64,000 nt of DNA from positions 3,422,903-3,486,902 of the forward strand of contig NZ_CP017634.1 in NCBI RefSeq assembly GCF_002777255.1. Direction: 5' to 3'. This document shows positions 1 through 8,831 of this stretch, in pieces (the stretch's first letter is position 1; the number at the start of each line of letters is the position of its first letter). The notes below the pieces were generated by a model that searched no databases, was not told the origin of the DNA, and saw only the letters and a list, made by a program, of their open reading frames with translations. This DNA is from Candidatus Formimonas warabiya. GTDB taxonomy: Bacteria > Bacillota > Dehalobacteriia > Dehalobacteriales > Dehalobacteriaceae. The position numbers and the translations under genes were made by a program.

Positions 1-2
1 TG

Positions 3-914
3 ATGCTGCTTTTCCTTACCGGCATAGCCAGCCTGGCCTTCGTCTTGTATGGACCTTTTACCGGCTTGAGGGACTTGTATGTCACTTCCGCCATGACCAC
101 CATGCAGCACCAATATCTAGCCAAGATATTTTTTTCCGCGGATAAAATCGCCGAAATCATGCGTAAAAATGCCCTAACCGAATTTCTTTTCCCAACGAAT
201 GTAGATCTTATTGAAGAAGAGAACCAGTTGCCGGATCATATTCAGCTCATAGATGTGAGCACATCCACCTTTAAAGGGTACCTGCTTCTGGTCAGCCGTC
301 CGGAAAGGATTAAGGTAGGGACGTCGGAGCATTTAGGATCAAAAGGAATGAAATTACAGGAAATCATCGAAAAATACCATGCCGTGGGAGGCGTCAACGC
401 AGGAGGATTTATTGATCCGGGCGGCCATGGAACGGGAGGCGTACCGGAAGGAATCATTATAGAAGACGGAGAAATTCTTTACGCAGATAAATCATCCAAA
501 TATAACGTGATCGGATTCACGAAACAAAATGTGCTGGTGCTGGGAAAATATACTTTAAAGGAAATAAAAAAGCTAGACATCCGTGACGCCGTATCCTTTC
601 GCCCTTTTATTATTGTGAACGGCGTACCTGCCATCACCACGGGAAACGGCGGCTGGGGAATCGCCCCCCGCACCGCCATCGGTCAAACAAAAGACGGCAC
701 GGTCCTTCTCCTGGTGATTGACGGACGCCAGGTATCCAGCATCGGCGCTACGCTGAAAGATGTCCAAGACATCATGCTGGAATATGGAGCCGTCAATGCG
801 GCAAATTTGGATGGAGGATCCTCAAGCACCATGTACTACGAGGAAAAGCTGATCAACAGCCCCAGCAGTCAGTACGGGGAAAGAAGGTTGCCCTCGGCCT
901 TTATTATTCAATAA
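3..914 (+). CDS. Phosphodiester glycosidase (NAGPA-domain) family protein, possibly 5'-truncated
   Basis: The 303-residue product has one hydrophobic segment at about residues 2-20, consistent with a signal anchor. From about residue 90 to the end it resembles the NAGPA / exopolysaccharide-associated domain (PF09992): GGVNAGGF near residue 130, a conserved NLDGGSSST block near 264 and a closing ERRLPSAF. Members are extracytoplasmic and are thought to cleave or modify GlcNAc-phosphodiester-type linkages in surface glycans; the substrate here is unknown. The ATG lies at the very edge of the window with no visible ribosome binding site, so the true start may be upstream. It runs convergently into the DUF192 gene, overlapping it by 11 bp. 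Confidence 0.75.
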   Translation: MLLFLTGIASLAFVLYGPFTGLRDLYVTSAMTTMQHQYLAKIFFSADKIAEIMRKNALTEFLFPTNVDLIEEENQLPDHIQLIDVSTSTFKGYLLLVSRPERIKVGTSEHLGSKGMKLQEIIEKYHAVGGVNAGGFIDPGGHGTGGVPEGIIIEDGEILYADKSSKYNVIGFTKQNVLVLGKYTLKEIKKLDIRDAVSFRPFIIVNGVPAITTGNGGWGIAPRTAIGQTKDGTVLLLVIDGRQVSSIGATLKDVQDIMLEYGAVNAANLDGGSSSTMYYEEKLINSPSSQYGERRLPSAFIIQ

Positions 915-1245
915 AGATCAGCCGGTCACCCAAGGCAATGTTTTTCTCCTTCATGAGTCCTGCTTTTAATTCTAAAACCGCTACTGCGCCTTTTTGGCAA
1001 GCGGTAAAACCGGGGGCCAGGTGATTTGCCGTTTTGATCACCCGGTTATTTTTATCCAGAAAAACAGCATCGATCGGAAACCGCATTCCCATACAATGTA
1101 CCCCGGCACAGGGGCGCAATAAAAGGCCTTCCCGCTCTCCCAGGCCCTTTCGGCCTAACAGGCCGATCAACCTGCGCCAAAAAGTTTGAGCAACCATGAC
1201 CCGGTCAGCGATCAGTATATGACCATCCTTTTTGATAACTTTCAT
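904..1245 (-). CDS. DUF192 family protein, last gene of the Tad operon
   Basis: A small protein of 113 residues matching the DUF192 fold (PF02643): a short basic N terminus, then FWRRLIGLLGRKGL, GLLLRPCAGVHCMGMRFPID and VLELKAG blocks, all typical of the family. I chose the internal ATG at 1245 because GGAGAGAAAGG lies just before it and because this start avoids overlap with the upstream gene ending at 1283. The family has no established biochemical role, although members recur near Flp/Tad loci of Clostridia. The two Cys residues (CAGVHC) are notable. It is the most promoter-distal gene in the same-strand run that begins with the Flp pilins. Confidence 0.8.
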   Translation of the reverse strand: MKVIKKDGHILIADRVMVAQTFWRRLIGLLGRKGLGEREGLLLRPCAGVHCMGMRFPIDAVFLDKNNRVIKTANHLAPGFTACQKGAVAVLELKAGLMKEKNIALGDRLIFIE

Positions 1246-1282
1246 ATCCTTTCTCTCCCCAGATGGTTTTTCCTCAGCTTTT

Positions 1283-2377
1283 TTATTTACGGATTTCTTC
1301 CAGCCATTGATCATACAGCCAGTCCCCGATATCTTTCAGTTGGAGCCAGGCGATCATCAATACTTTCTTCACAATAGTCGTGATCTCATCACAAGTTTCC
1401 ATAAATTTTTCATTGAGGTATTGATTTTGCAAGTCGTAAAAACTTACGCCAAAATATTTCTGTGAAATTATTTTTCCCGTATCTGTAAATGTGAGCAGGC
1501 AATAGCAGGCGCATAAAGCGGCCAGGGTACCCATTTTATGCTTCATGATTAATCTTAGGGGAAAACAAAATAGATAAAATATCCGATCTACCGCGCCTCT
1601 CACGCAAACAACGAGTGGGGCGCTTTTTTTACGTTCCGAATCTTTGGGGTACCTCTCGTATTTTAAGAAAGTTTTTCTTTTATTTTTCTCATTTGTTTTG
1701 AGATTGGAGAGCAAATTAGTGAGCATCAAGGGTAATTTACAGGTAAAAAACAATTTTACTTTGCTGTACCAGGTGGTAAAAAATTTCTCAGAAAGACTCT
1801 TTGCCATTGTTAGGATGGTGGAAGGAAGTTTGATCAGCTTTTGCTTTCCGGTGCTGAGAAATTCGCTATAACACGCATTTAACCATTCCTGAAAGGAAAA
1901 ACATGTTTCAAAGCGAATATCCTGATTTCGATGGTGATTTCCGTTTTCCCGCTCTAATTTTGAAGTAAGGGGCGATGAGGAGAGATTGAACCGGGGGGAA
2001 GAAAATGAATCCTCAAAACTGATCCTAAAGAGATCATAGTATTGCTCACTTCCGGTAAATTTATAGATCATTCGATGAGATATAAATAATTCCATCTGCC
2101 ATTTTAAGCAAATGGATTTAATCGTCCAGGCAGCTAATTCTTTATTGCTGAGACTTTCCGACGGGTCATCCAAGATTCCCTCCAGAGCATTGACGGCACC
2201 TTTTAATTTCAGGCTATTGATCCTTAAAATCGCAAGACGCCGGATATATTCATCCGGATTTTTCAGATAGAACTTTAATTCTTCCCCCCGAGAAAGCTTG
2301 TTAATTATTTTTTCCGTCTCTCTTTCCAATCGATACCATTCCGGATAGTCTTTCAAACAAATATTTTCTGTATACAT
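1283..2377 (-). CDS. Hypothetical membrane-anchored protein in Tad operon
   Basis: A 364-residue product I do not recognise. The N-terminal 100 residues are acidic and helical, with alternating RLAILRINSLKLKGA / ALEGIL pieces that look HEAT-like. The middle is basic and Lys-rich. There is one clear hydrophobic segment (MGTLAALCACYCLLTF, about residue 280), followed by a helical tail ending in WLEEIRK. This arrangement suggests a cytoplasmic repeat domain tied to the membrane. It follows the coiled-coil gene at 2443-3054 by 65 bp and precedes DUF192 on the same strand, so it is probably a lineage-specific Tad accessory factor; that role is inferred from position only. Confidence 0.6.
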   Translation of the reverse strand: MYTENICLKDYPEWYRLERETEKIINKLSRGEELKFYLKNPDEYIRRLAILRINSLKLKGAVNALEGILDDPSESLSNKELAAWTIKSICLKWQMELFISHRMIYKFTGSEQYYDLFRISFEDSFSSPRFNLSSSPLTSKLERENGNHHRNQDIRFETCFSFQEWLNACYSEFLSTGKQKLIKLPSTILTMAKSLSEKFFTTWYSKVKLFFTCKLPLMLTNLLSNLKTNEKNKRKTFLKYERYPKDSERKKSAPLVVCVRGAVDRIFYLFCFPLRLIMKHKMGTLAALCACYCLLTFTDTGKIISQKYFGVSFYDLQNQYLNEKFMETCDEITTIVKKVLMIAWLQLKDIGDWLYDQWLEEIRK

Positions 2378-2442
2378 ATCCTTTCACATCCTTGTTTTCT
2401 TACCCTTGAAGGACTGCATAAGGCCACAGGCGCTATCATAAA

Positions 2443-3054
2443 TTACAGGGAAGAGATCCCTCTCAGCTGTGTCATGAAGCCGTCAATATCTTTGAAGTCT
2501 AACTGAACAGGATATGGGAGGGGAAGGGTCGATAGGACATATTCCAAATCTGAAACTAGTTCATTTTTTCTTGTTTCCAGCCGCAGATACCCCTGATAAT
2601 AATCACCCTCCTTGATCTGCAGGAGGGCTTTTTGTTCCAGCCCCTGCTCCCAGTTGGTCAGCTTTTCCATGATAAATCGGTTTTCAATGGTCATGCTGCC
2701 AATTTCCCGATTTATTTTTCTGATCCTTTTCTTCAGTTTTCTTTGATAGAAATAGAATTGAACAGGAAAAAACAATCCTTTCATTTTTCTGGGATTTTTC
2801 ACAAAATCATACCATAAGTTTATTTGATTCATGATTTCATAATTTAACGCTACATTTTTTTCGATATTTGCCTTATATTTATCAACTTGGTCTTGGATAT
2901 TCCCTCTGTCTTCATCAAAAATTTTTTCGTAAACAGAACCCGAGGTCTTTTCTATCTCTAATAATTCATGAGCCAATTGATTTTGGATATTTTTTAGCGC
3001 ACACAGCAGATTGAGGGAAAAATCAATTCTTCTCTGCAAGGGATCGTCCGGCAC
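2443..3054 (-). CDS. Hypothetical coiled-coil protein in Tad operon
   Basis: A 203-residue, charge-rich and almost entirely helical product with no signal peptide or membrane segment. Heptad-like stretches (about residues 20-75 and 95-165, e.g. QKALLQIKEGDYYQGYLRLE) suggest a coiled coil. The start is GTG at 3054, with AGGAGGTG six bases upstream. It sits 79 bp downstream of tadC and upstream of another unrecognised gene, on the pilus operon strand. I recognise no family; a cytoplasmic partner of the Tad machinery is possible from context only. Confidence 0.6.
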   Translation of the reverse strand: MPDDPLQRRIDFSLNLLCALKNIQNQLAHELLEIEKTSGSVYEKIFDEDRGNIQDQVDKYKANIEKNVALNYEIMNQINLWYDFVKNPRKMKGLFFPVQFYFYQRKLKKRIRKINREIGSMTIENRFIMEKLTNWEQGLEQKALLQIKEGDYYQGYLRLETRKNELVSDLEYVLSTLPLPYPVQLDFKDIDGFMTQLRGISSL

Positions 3055-3133
3055 TCAGGACACCTCCTATTTCATGAAGTTAGAGGGACAATTTACCCTA
3101 TCCTCTCTTTTCGCACAAATATTGGGCAAATTA

Positions 3134-4057
3134 TTATTTGGACAGATTCTCAATTAACTGAATCACAGCAGGTGCCAATATCACAATAAAGATGGTGGGA
3201 AAAATAAAAAACACCATGGGGAGCAGCATTTTGATGGGAGCTTTCATCGCCTTTTCTTCAATGCGCTGTCTCCTGGCATTACGCTGCTGGGCCGACTGCA
3301 CTCTTAACACATTGCCGATGCTCACACCCAGCTGGTCCGCCTGGATCACGGCGCTGATAAATGCATTTAGTTCCTCTACGCCGGTTCTGCTTCCTAAATC
3401 TTTTAAAGCATCCTTGCGCTGTTTACCCATTTTGATCTCCTGCAGCGCAGTGGAGAATTCTGCCGAAATGGGGCCTTTCACTTTTTGCACCACCCGGCTC
3501 AGAGCTGAATCAAAGCCTAATCCGGCTTCCACACTTACCGTCAATAAATCCAACACGTCCGGTATTTGTTTGGAGATCTGCTCCTGTCTGCTTCTCGTTT
3601 TCATTCTCAAGTAAAGTTCAACCATGAAGTACCCCAAAAACAACCCCCATAAGCCGCAGACCATTTGGGTGAGGATATTTAACCTGGCAGCAAAAGCCAA
3701 ACTGCAGCTGATCAATCCGAAAAGTACCGCCATAGCATAATACAGGGAAATAAACTCGTAGGAAGTTAGCCCCATGGGTCTTCCCGCTAATAGCAGCTTT
3801 TTCTCTAAATCAACTCTTTTTTTCACGGGAGTAAACCGGCTTGTAATGAGAGAAACCCATTTGAGAATGGGCCGGATGACCCGGTCAAAAAAGGAGCGCT
3901 GTAATTCCTCATTTATCTCATGTTTGGGAACAGCTTTTTGCTTGATTTGTTTCAACCGTTTTTCGATCTGTAAACGGTCCGCGGCTACGATCAGGTAGAT
4001 CCCGTAAATAAAGGAACACCCTGTGATAAAGCCCATGATGATAATAAAAATGAACAC
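3134..4057 (-). CDS. tadC: TadC-like type II secretion F-domain membrane protein
   Basis: An inner-membrane platform protein of the Flp/Tad pilus. It has an N-terminal membrane segment, a pair of membrane helices near residues 95-140, a cytoplasmic T2SSF domain (QIPDVLDLLTVSVEAGLGFD, then MGKQRKDALKDL and AFISAVIQADQLG) and a C-terminal hydrophobic helix. This is the usual TadC layout. An ATG exists at 4081 but has no ribosome binding site; GGAGG lies seven bases before an in-frame GTG at 4057, which I prefer. It lies directly after tadB, which encodes the paired F-domain protein. TadB and TadC together form the base through which the TadA ATPase drives pilin assembly. Confidence 0.9.
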   Translation of the reverse strand: MFIFIIIMGFITGCSFIYGIYLIVAADRLQIEKRLKQIKQKAVPKHEINEELQRSFFDRVIRPILKWVSLITSRFTPVKKRVDLEKKLLLAGRPMGLTSYEFISLYYAMAVLFGLISCSLAFAARLNILTQMVCGLWGLFLGYFMVELYLRMKTRSRQEQISKQIPDVLDLLTVSVEAGLGFDSALSRVVQKVKGPISAEFSTALQEIKMGKQRKDALKDLGSRTGVEELNAFISAVIQADQLGVSIGNVLRVQSAQQRNARRQRIEEKAMKAPIKMLLPMVFFIFPTIFIVILAPAVIQLIENLSK

Positions 4058-4111
4058 CTTACTCCCTCCAATCCCGGCCATAAATAAAACTTTAAAATTC
4101 TGCTGGGAGAC

Positions 4112-5074
4112 TTACACTTCGATATTTACTATTTTTCTGATCATGATCACCCCAAACAACTCAGAAAGCACTCCCCCCAGCATGATAAAAAATCCGGTTT
4201 TACTTTGGATCAAGACGCTGATATAACTAGGGTTGATCACCAAAAGGAGGGCAAAAATAGCCGGGGGCATAAAACCGATGATTAAACCGGAGATCCGCCC
4301 TTGCGCGGTTAAAGTTTTAATTTCCCCCTTAATTCTGATGCGTTCCCGTAAGGTATAAGAAATATTATCCAGGATTTCGGCCAAATTACCGCCGATTTGC
4401 CTTTGGATTAAAACTGCGGTGATCATTAAATCCACGTCTTCACTCTCCACATGCGCTGCCAAATTGCTTAAAGCCTTTTCCGTGGGCGTACCAAAATTTA
4501 TTTCCCGGATCGTTTTTTTTAATTCCATTGCTAAGGGGCCTGTCATTTCATTGCTTACCAAATCCATCGTTTGCTGGAGACTGTATCCCGCCCTTAAGGA
4601 ATTTGTCATTACGGTAAGACAATCACTGATCTCCGAGTTGATCTTTTCCAGTCTCTTTCGTTTTCTTCTTTTGACAAGTAAATAAGGAAAAGCCATTCCC
4701 AATGCGCCAAATACCATTCCAGCGCCAATCCCTCTGGTAAACAAACCTGCTACGCTTCCCGCCAGAAAACTGATAATATTAAGGACAATAAACTCTTCTC
4801 CCCGAAGAGGAATGCCCGCTTTGGACAACTCCTCTTCCACCTTTTTGGTAAAGGAACGGGAAGCAAAAATCTTTCCGGCCGCACGCAAGATGTTTTTTAC
4901 CTTCATTCTCCCTTTTCTTCTCTGATTTTCATCCGAATGATGGCCCGAGTGATCTTTGGTGTACTTTTTTATTCTTTCCGTCATCTTTCGCCTATTTTCC
5001 GTGAGCAGTAAATAGAGGCCCCAAAAAAGACTGATTCCGGTAATACCGCTACATGCGGCAATCATGATCTCCAC
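4112..5074 (-). CDS. tadB: TadB-like type II secretion F-domain membrane protein
   Basis: A 320-residue inner-membrane protein of the Tad pilus. It shows an N-terminal membrane helix, a basic linker (KRRKRKRLEKIN), and the T2SSF signature INSEISDCLTVMTNSLRAGY followed by MELKKTIREINFGTPTEKAL and LMITAVLIQRQIGGNLAEIL. It closes with two hydrophobic helices. The start is GTG at 5074 with AGGAGG seven bases upstream. It lies 18 bp downstream of the ATPase gene and upstream of tadC, the standard tadA-B-C order, so the three are almost certainly cotranscribed. Confidence 0.92.
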   Translation of the reverse strand: MEIMIAACSGITGISLFWGLYLLLTENRRKMTERIKKYTKDHSGHHSDENQRRKGRMKVKNILRAAGKIFASRSFTKKVEEELSKAGIPLRGEEFIVLNIISFLAGSVAGLFTRGIGAGMVFGALGMAFPYLLVKRRKRKRLEKINSEISDCLTVMTNSLRAGYSLQQTMDLVSNEMTGPLAMELKKTIREINFGTPTEKALSNLAAHVESEDVDLMITAVLIQRQIGGNLAEILDNISYTLRERIRIKGEIKTLTAQGRISGLIIGFMPPAIFALLLVINPSYISVLIQSKTGFFIMLGGVLSELFGVIMIRKIVNIEV

Positions 5075-5092
5075 CGATCATCCTCCTGTTCT

Positions 5093-6445
5093 TTATTTCA
5101 TAAAGATATCCTGAGGAAGAAAAATGCCTTCCGCTTCAAACTTATCCACACATTTGGGCATGATACCGGTTGCCCGGTGTGCCCCGATTATATTTCCACT
5201 CGGATCTATTCCTGTTTGCTCATAGGTAAAGATATCTTGTAAAACAATGGTATCCCCTTCCATCCCTAACACCTCCGTCACATGGGTGATTTTCCGGCTC
5301 CCGTCCCTTAAACGATTTTGCTGGACAATGATATCTACCGCCGAAGCAATTTGCTCCCGGATGGCCCGGATGGGCAAATCCATTCCGGCCATTAATACCA
5401 TGGTCTCCAACCGGGAAAGAATATCCCGGGGGCTATTGGCGTGCCCTGTGGTCAAAGAGCCGTCATGGCCGGTATTCATAGCCTGCAGCATGTCCAGGGC
5501 CTCTCCTGCTCTCACCTCACCTACCACAATCCGATCAGGCCGCATGCGCAAGGAGTTACGTACCAGATCCCGCATGGTCACAGCACCCTTTCCTTCAATG
5601 TTCGGCGCTCTCGTTTCCAAGGTAATTACATGATTCTGCCGCAGTTGAATCTCAGCGGCATCCTCGATGGTAACAATCCGTTCATCATGGGGAATAAATG
5701 CGGAGAGGACATTTAATGTGGTTGTTTTGCCGCTCCCCGTACCGCCGGAGATGACAATATTGAGCCTGGACCGCACACAGGCTTCCAGAAATTTCGCCAT
5801 GGACGGTATAAGAGAACCAAATCGAATCAGGTCGGAAATTTTTAAAGGATCACGGGAAAACTTGCGAATGGTTACCACCGGTCCTTTTAACGACAAAGGG
5901 GGAATAATGGCATTTACCCTGGAGCCATCCGGTAATCTGGCATCAACCATGGGCATGCTTTCATCAATTCTTCGGCCGATGGGGGCGACAATTTTTTCAA
6001 TTACATGCATCACATGCTCATCATCCCGAAAACGGATCTCCGACAAAAGTATCTTTCCTTTTTTCTCCATAAAAACCTGATGGGGGCCGTTCACCATCAC
6101 CTCACTGACATCGCTGTCCCTAATTAAGGACTCTATCGGGCCTAACCCTAAAACCTCGTCCAAAATTTCGGAAGAAATTTTTTGTCTTTCGGAATAGGGC
6201 AAGAAACTGGCCTCCCGTTCCAAAATAGTATTAATCACTTCTTCCACTTTTTTCGCGATCTCGTTGTCGGAAAACCCCCGGTTTTGTTTCAACTCCTTAT
6301 CCAAAATTTCAATTACTTCTTTATGTACCTTTATTTTTAATTCCCCGTATTTATCTTTAAACTCTTCCTTCGCATAATTTTTTTCTTGTTCCATCACGGT
6401 TTCCTGAGGAGCATTTCGTTTCTCTAAACGCTGCAATAAAGACAT
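5093..6445 (-). CDS. cpaF: CpaF/TadA family pilus assembly ATPase
   Basis: A 450-residue secretion ATPase of the VirB11/GspE superfamily, which powers Flp pilus extension at the inner membrane. The N-terminal ~100 residues are a helical CpaF-type domain. The NTPase core contains Walker A GGTGSGKTT (about residue 235), an acidic TIEDAAEIQL box, RMRPDRIVVGEVRAGEA (Walker B region) and the SLTTGHANS His box, all intact. The start ATG is preceded by AAAGGAG. It is separated from the upstream cpaE gene by about 140 bp that hold a repeated hairpin element (6471-6590), and followed closely by tadB. Confidence 0.95.
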   Translation of the reverse strand: MSLLQRLEKRNAPQETVMEQEKNYAKEEFKDKYGELKIKVHKEVIEILDKELKQNRGFSDNEIAKKVEEVINTILEREASFLPYSERQKISSEILDEVLGLGPIESLIRDSDVSEVMVNGPHQVFMEKKGKILLSEIRFRDDEHVMHVIEKIVAPIGRRIDESMPMVDARLPDGSRVNAIIPPLSLKGPVVTIRKFSRDPLKISDLIRFGSLIPSMAKFLEACVRSRLNIVISGGTGSGKTTTLNVLSAFIPHDERIVTIEDAAEIQLRQNHVITLETRAPNIEGKGAVTMRDLVRNSLRMRPDRIVVGEVRAGEALDMLQAMNTGHDGSLTTGHANSPRDILSRLETMVLMAGMDLPIRAIREQIASAVDIIVQQNRLRDGSRKITHVTEVLGMEGDTIVLQDIFTYEQTGIDPSGNIIGAHRATGIMPKCVDKFEAEGIFLPQDIFMK

Positions 6446-6470
6446 GTAAGCCCACTCCTTTTGTTAAAGC

Positions 6471-6590
6471 AAGTTCTTAATTCATCTGGGGATTCCTTTA
6501 CTCCATCTGAATTCTAGAACTGCACATGCATGACTTAATTGGCGTTAGACTCCCGCCTACGGGAGCCTTACGCCAAGTTAGTCAGGTTAA
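6471..6590. repeat. Hairpin repeat element, copy 1 (between cpaE and cpaF)
   Basis: About 120 bp shared with 15897-15985. Both copies start with GCAAGTTCTTAATTCA and contain a first inverted repeat (GTTCT..ATTCAGATGGA against TCCATCTGAAT..AGAAC). They end in GACTTA...AAGTTAGTCAGG, a second inverted repeat. This copy carries an extra about 30-bp inner stem (TTGGCGT..CTCCCG / CGGGAG..ACGCCAA) missing from the other copy. It abuts the cpaE stop codon and lies within a minus-strand operon. A mobile REP/MITE-like sequence or an RNA-processing or attenuation hairpin are both possible. Confidence 0.7.
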
Positions 6591-7798
6591 CCAAACATTT
6601 TTCCAAATAGAGATTTCTTGCGATACTTTTGGCTCAGGTCCTCTTGATATCCCTTATCATGAATCACCAGATCGGCAATTCTGTCTATGGACCGGCTGGG
6701 TTTGGCCTTTGTATCACTTAACACAAAAGGTATTCCTTTATTCACGGAAGTTACCACAAGTTTTCCGTCACTGGGAATCGTTTCCGCAATGAAAAAGTCT
6801 AACGAGGTCTCCACATCTTTAATCGTAATGCCCAGATGTTCTGTGGCTCTGTTCAGAATAAGTTTACTTTTATTCTTTTGGTTCAATGAATGAAGCAGGT
6901 CCAGATTTAGTTTCATGTTCTTAATCGCCGGCAAATCCAATGTCATGACCAATAATAACTGCTGGGACATTTCTAATGCCGTGAGCGTAGTATCCTGAAA
7001 ATACGGCGGGGTATCAATAATGACGTAATCAAAATTTTCTTTTAAGATGGTGAGGATTTTAGAAATATTTTCTGCGTCAACCAGTTCCGCATATTCCGGT
7101 TTCATCGGCGCGGGCAAGATTTTTACATTTGAAATATGGGTAAGCAAATAGTTTTCGATCAACTGGATATTTAATTTTCCTCTTTCTTGGACCAGCTCTG
7201 CGATGCTTTTCCTGGGCACGACATTAAAGAAAATAGGTATATCGCCAAACTGCAGGTCTAAATCCACCAACGCTATTTTACCTTTTGTTTTATTCGCCAA
7301 ATGAGCGGCTAAATTTACGGAAAGTGTGGTCTTTCCTACCCCGCCTTTTGCGCCAAAAATAGTAATAATCTGGGGATCCTGAGAAACAGATTTTCTCTTC
7401 CCCATGCTTTTATCCCGGCGGATTTTTTCTGCGTAGTTTACCCGTTTGATGGTATCCACCAATTCCTGCCCATTGATCGGCTCTACCACATACTCTCTTG
7501 CGCCGGCGACCATTGCCTTTTTTAAGTATTCCGGACCGCTTTGCATACTGATGATAATGACGGAGACATGAGGATCATTTAAAATAATCTTTTCTGTTGC
7601 CGCAATTCCATCCATTACCGGCATTTCATCATCCATGACGATGATATCGGGCAACAGCCGTTTGGCCTTGTTTAGAGCCTCTTCCCCGTTGACAGCTTCT
7701 CCCACCACCCGGAATTCTGCTTCTTGCTCTAAGATACGCCGGATATCATTTCTCGCCTCGTCATGATCATTTACTATTAGGATTTGCACCCTTTCCAC
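6587..7798 (-). CDS. cpaE: CpaE/TadZ-like protein: receiver domain fused to MinD-type ATPase
   Basis: A 403-residue protein that localises or nucleates the Tad machine. Residues 1-115 form a response-regulator receiver with NDHDEA at the acidic pocket, the phospho-acceptor in IIVMDDEMPVMDG and a Thr/Ser-Lys end piece (ARE-YVVEPI, where the usual Lys-Pro is Glu-Pro). From about 145 a ParA/MinD ATPase follows: FGAKGGVGKTT is a deviant Walker A, then VDLDLQFGD and IIDTPP. An ATG exists at 7849, but GGAGGAG lies six bases before GTG at 7798, so I place the start there. It overlaps the end of cpaB by 32 bp. Confidence 0.85.
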   Translation of the reverse strand: MERVQILIVNDHDEARNDIRRILEQEAEFRVVGEAVNGEEALNKAKRLLPDIIVMDDEMPVMDGIAATEKIILNDPHVSVIIISMQSGPEYLKKAMVAGAREYVVEPINGQELVDTIKRVNYAEKIRRDKSMGKRKSVSQDPQIITIFGAKGGVGKTTLSVNLAAHLANKTKGKIALVDLDLQFGDIPIFFNVVPRKSIAELVQERGKLNIQLIENYLLTHISNVKILPAPMKPEYAELVDAENISKILTILKENFDYVIIDTPPYFQDTTLTALEMSQQLLLVMTLDLPAIKNMKLNLDLLHSLNQKNKSKLILNRATEHLGITIKDVETSLDFFIAETIPSDGKLVVTSVNKGIPFVLSDTKAKPSRSIDRIADLVIHDKGYQEDLSQKYRKKSLFGKMFG

Positions 7799-8546
7799 TT
7801 CCATCTCCTCCTGTGCCATACTCGACAGCTTTTTGATTGATATTTTCATTTAGTAAGTCCTCCAGCTTTGAAGGTGCCGAATATCCCCATGAATTGTCAA
7901 TAGGAGATCTTAGCATCAAACGGATCACGCCCCGTTGACTGGCCATCATTAAACGCTTTGCCTGCGTGAAGGTAACAGCCAGCGTAACAGTTTTATACTC
8001 TTTAGGATCCTTTTGGGAGGTATCCGATTTCTCATCCATCTCTTTTCCTACCGCCAACACCTCAATATCCTGTAAGGGCACGGAAGTATAGGCAACCTCA
8101 TTGATCACCACTGTGGCCAGTACATCTACACTATCTCCCGGTTTTAGCAATCCTGCGATCCCGCTCACTTCATCAACAGGAACGGTAAGCGCTCTTTTGC
8201 CTTTCGGCACGATAAAAGCTAAGCCTTCCGTGCGGTCATCAGCGTCCAGAACTTGATTGATCATAATACTTTCTCCTGCTGTTACCGGAATTAAAAGAAT
8301 CCTATTGACCACATCCTCCGCATGGGTGGTTTCCTTCGGGTGCTGATAACTTTGGGGTATTTCCTTAAAGGCCACCATTTTCTCAGTAATTTTTGTTTTA
8401 GCTGGAATATCTTGAGCCGCTACAACAATTTTCACATATTCCGTGTTGTCCAAAGCATGTTTTGCGTCCGCTAAATACTTATACAAAAGAACGGATGTTG
8501 CTAAACCGAAAACGACTGCCAGAAAAAAAACCAGTTTACCGCGCAA
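7767..8546 (-). CDS. cpaB: CpaB/RcpC-like Flp pilus assembly protein
   Basis: A 259-residue periplasm-facing protein with one N-terminal membrane helix (KLVFFLAVVFGLATSVLLY). A SAF domain at about residues 38-100 (VVAAQDIPAKTKITEKMV, then GESIMINQVLDADD) and a second conserved block (KRALTVPVDEVSGIAGLLKPGDSVDVLATV) are the standard CpaB signature (Flp pilus assembly protein CpaB, RcpC/CpaB family). The start is TTG at 8546, with AAAGGAGG eight bases upstream. The C terminus is low-complexity Gly/Asn/Ser. The gene is preceded by four 61-bp tandem repeats that separate it from tadG. Confidence 0.9.
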   Translation of the reverse strand: MRGKLVFFLAVVFGLATSVLLYKYLADAKHALDNTEYVKIVVAAQDIPAKTKITEKMVAFKEIPQSYQHPKETTHAEDVVNRILLIPVTAGESIMINQVLDADDRTEGLAFIVPKGKRALTVPVDEVSGIAGLLKPGDSVDVLATVVINEVAYTSVPLQDIEVLAVGKEMDEKSDTSQKDPKEYKTVTLAVTFTQAKRLMMASQRGVIRLMLRSPIDNSWGYSAPSKLEDLLNENINQKAVEYGTGGDGSGKGANPNSK

Positions 8547-8566
8547 CTTTTCTTCCTCCTTTAAAG

Positions 8567-8810
8567 GTCAGGGGACACACCTCTATATCAGGCATTCCTA
8601 TCCCGTCGGAGGAATGTCCCCAATTTATGTCAGGGGACACACCTCTATATCAGCATTCCTATCCCGTCGGAGGAATGTCCCCAATTTATGTCAGAGGACA
8701 CACCTCTATATCAGCATTCCTATCCCGTCGGAGGAATGTCCCCAATTTATGTCAGAGGACACACCTCTATATCAGCATTCCTATCCCGTCGGAGGAATGT
8801 CCCCAATTTA
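8567..8810. repeat. Four-unit 61-bp direct tandem repeat between tadG-like gene and cpaB
   Basis: Four head-to-tail units (8567, 8629, 8690 and 8751) of 60-62 bp, nearly identical apart from GGGG/GAGG and a one-base difference (CAGGC/CAGC). Each unit carries an internal inverted repeat, GGGGACA..CCTC against GAGG..TGTCCCC, so the transcript could form four successive hairpins. They lie inside the operon between the stop of tadG (8832) and the ribosome binding site of cpaB, so they may act as an mRNA stability or attenuation block. There are no unique spacers, so this is not a CRISPR. Confidence 0.9.
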
Positions 8811-8831
8811 AAGAATTGCCTTAGGGGGCCT

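Noticed and set aside
8567..8810. CRISPR array
   Set aside because: The repeats are contiguous head-to-tail with no variable spacers, and no cas genes are nearby.
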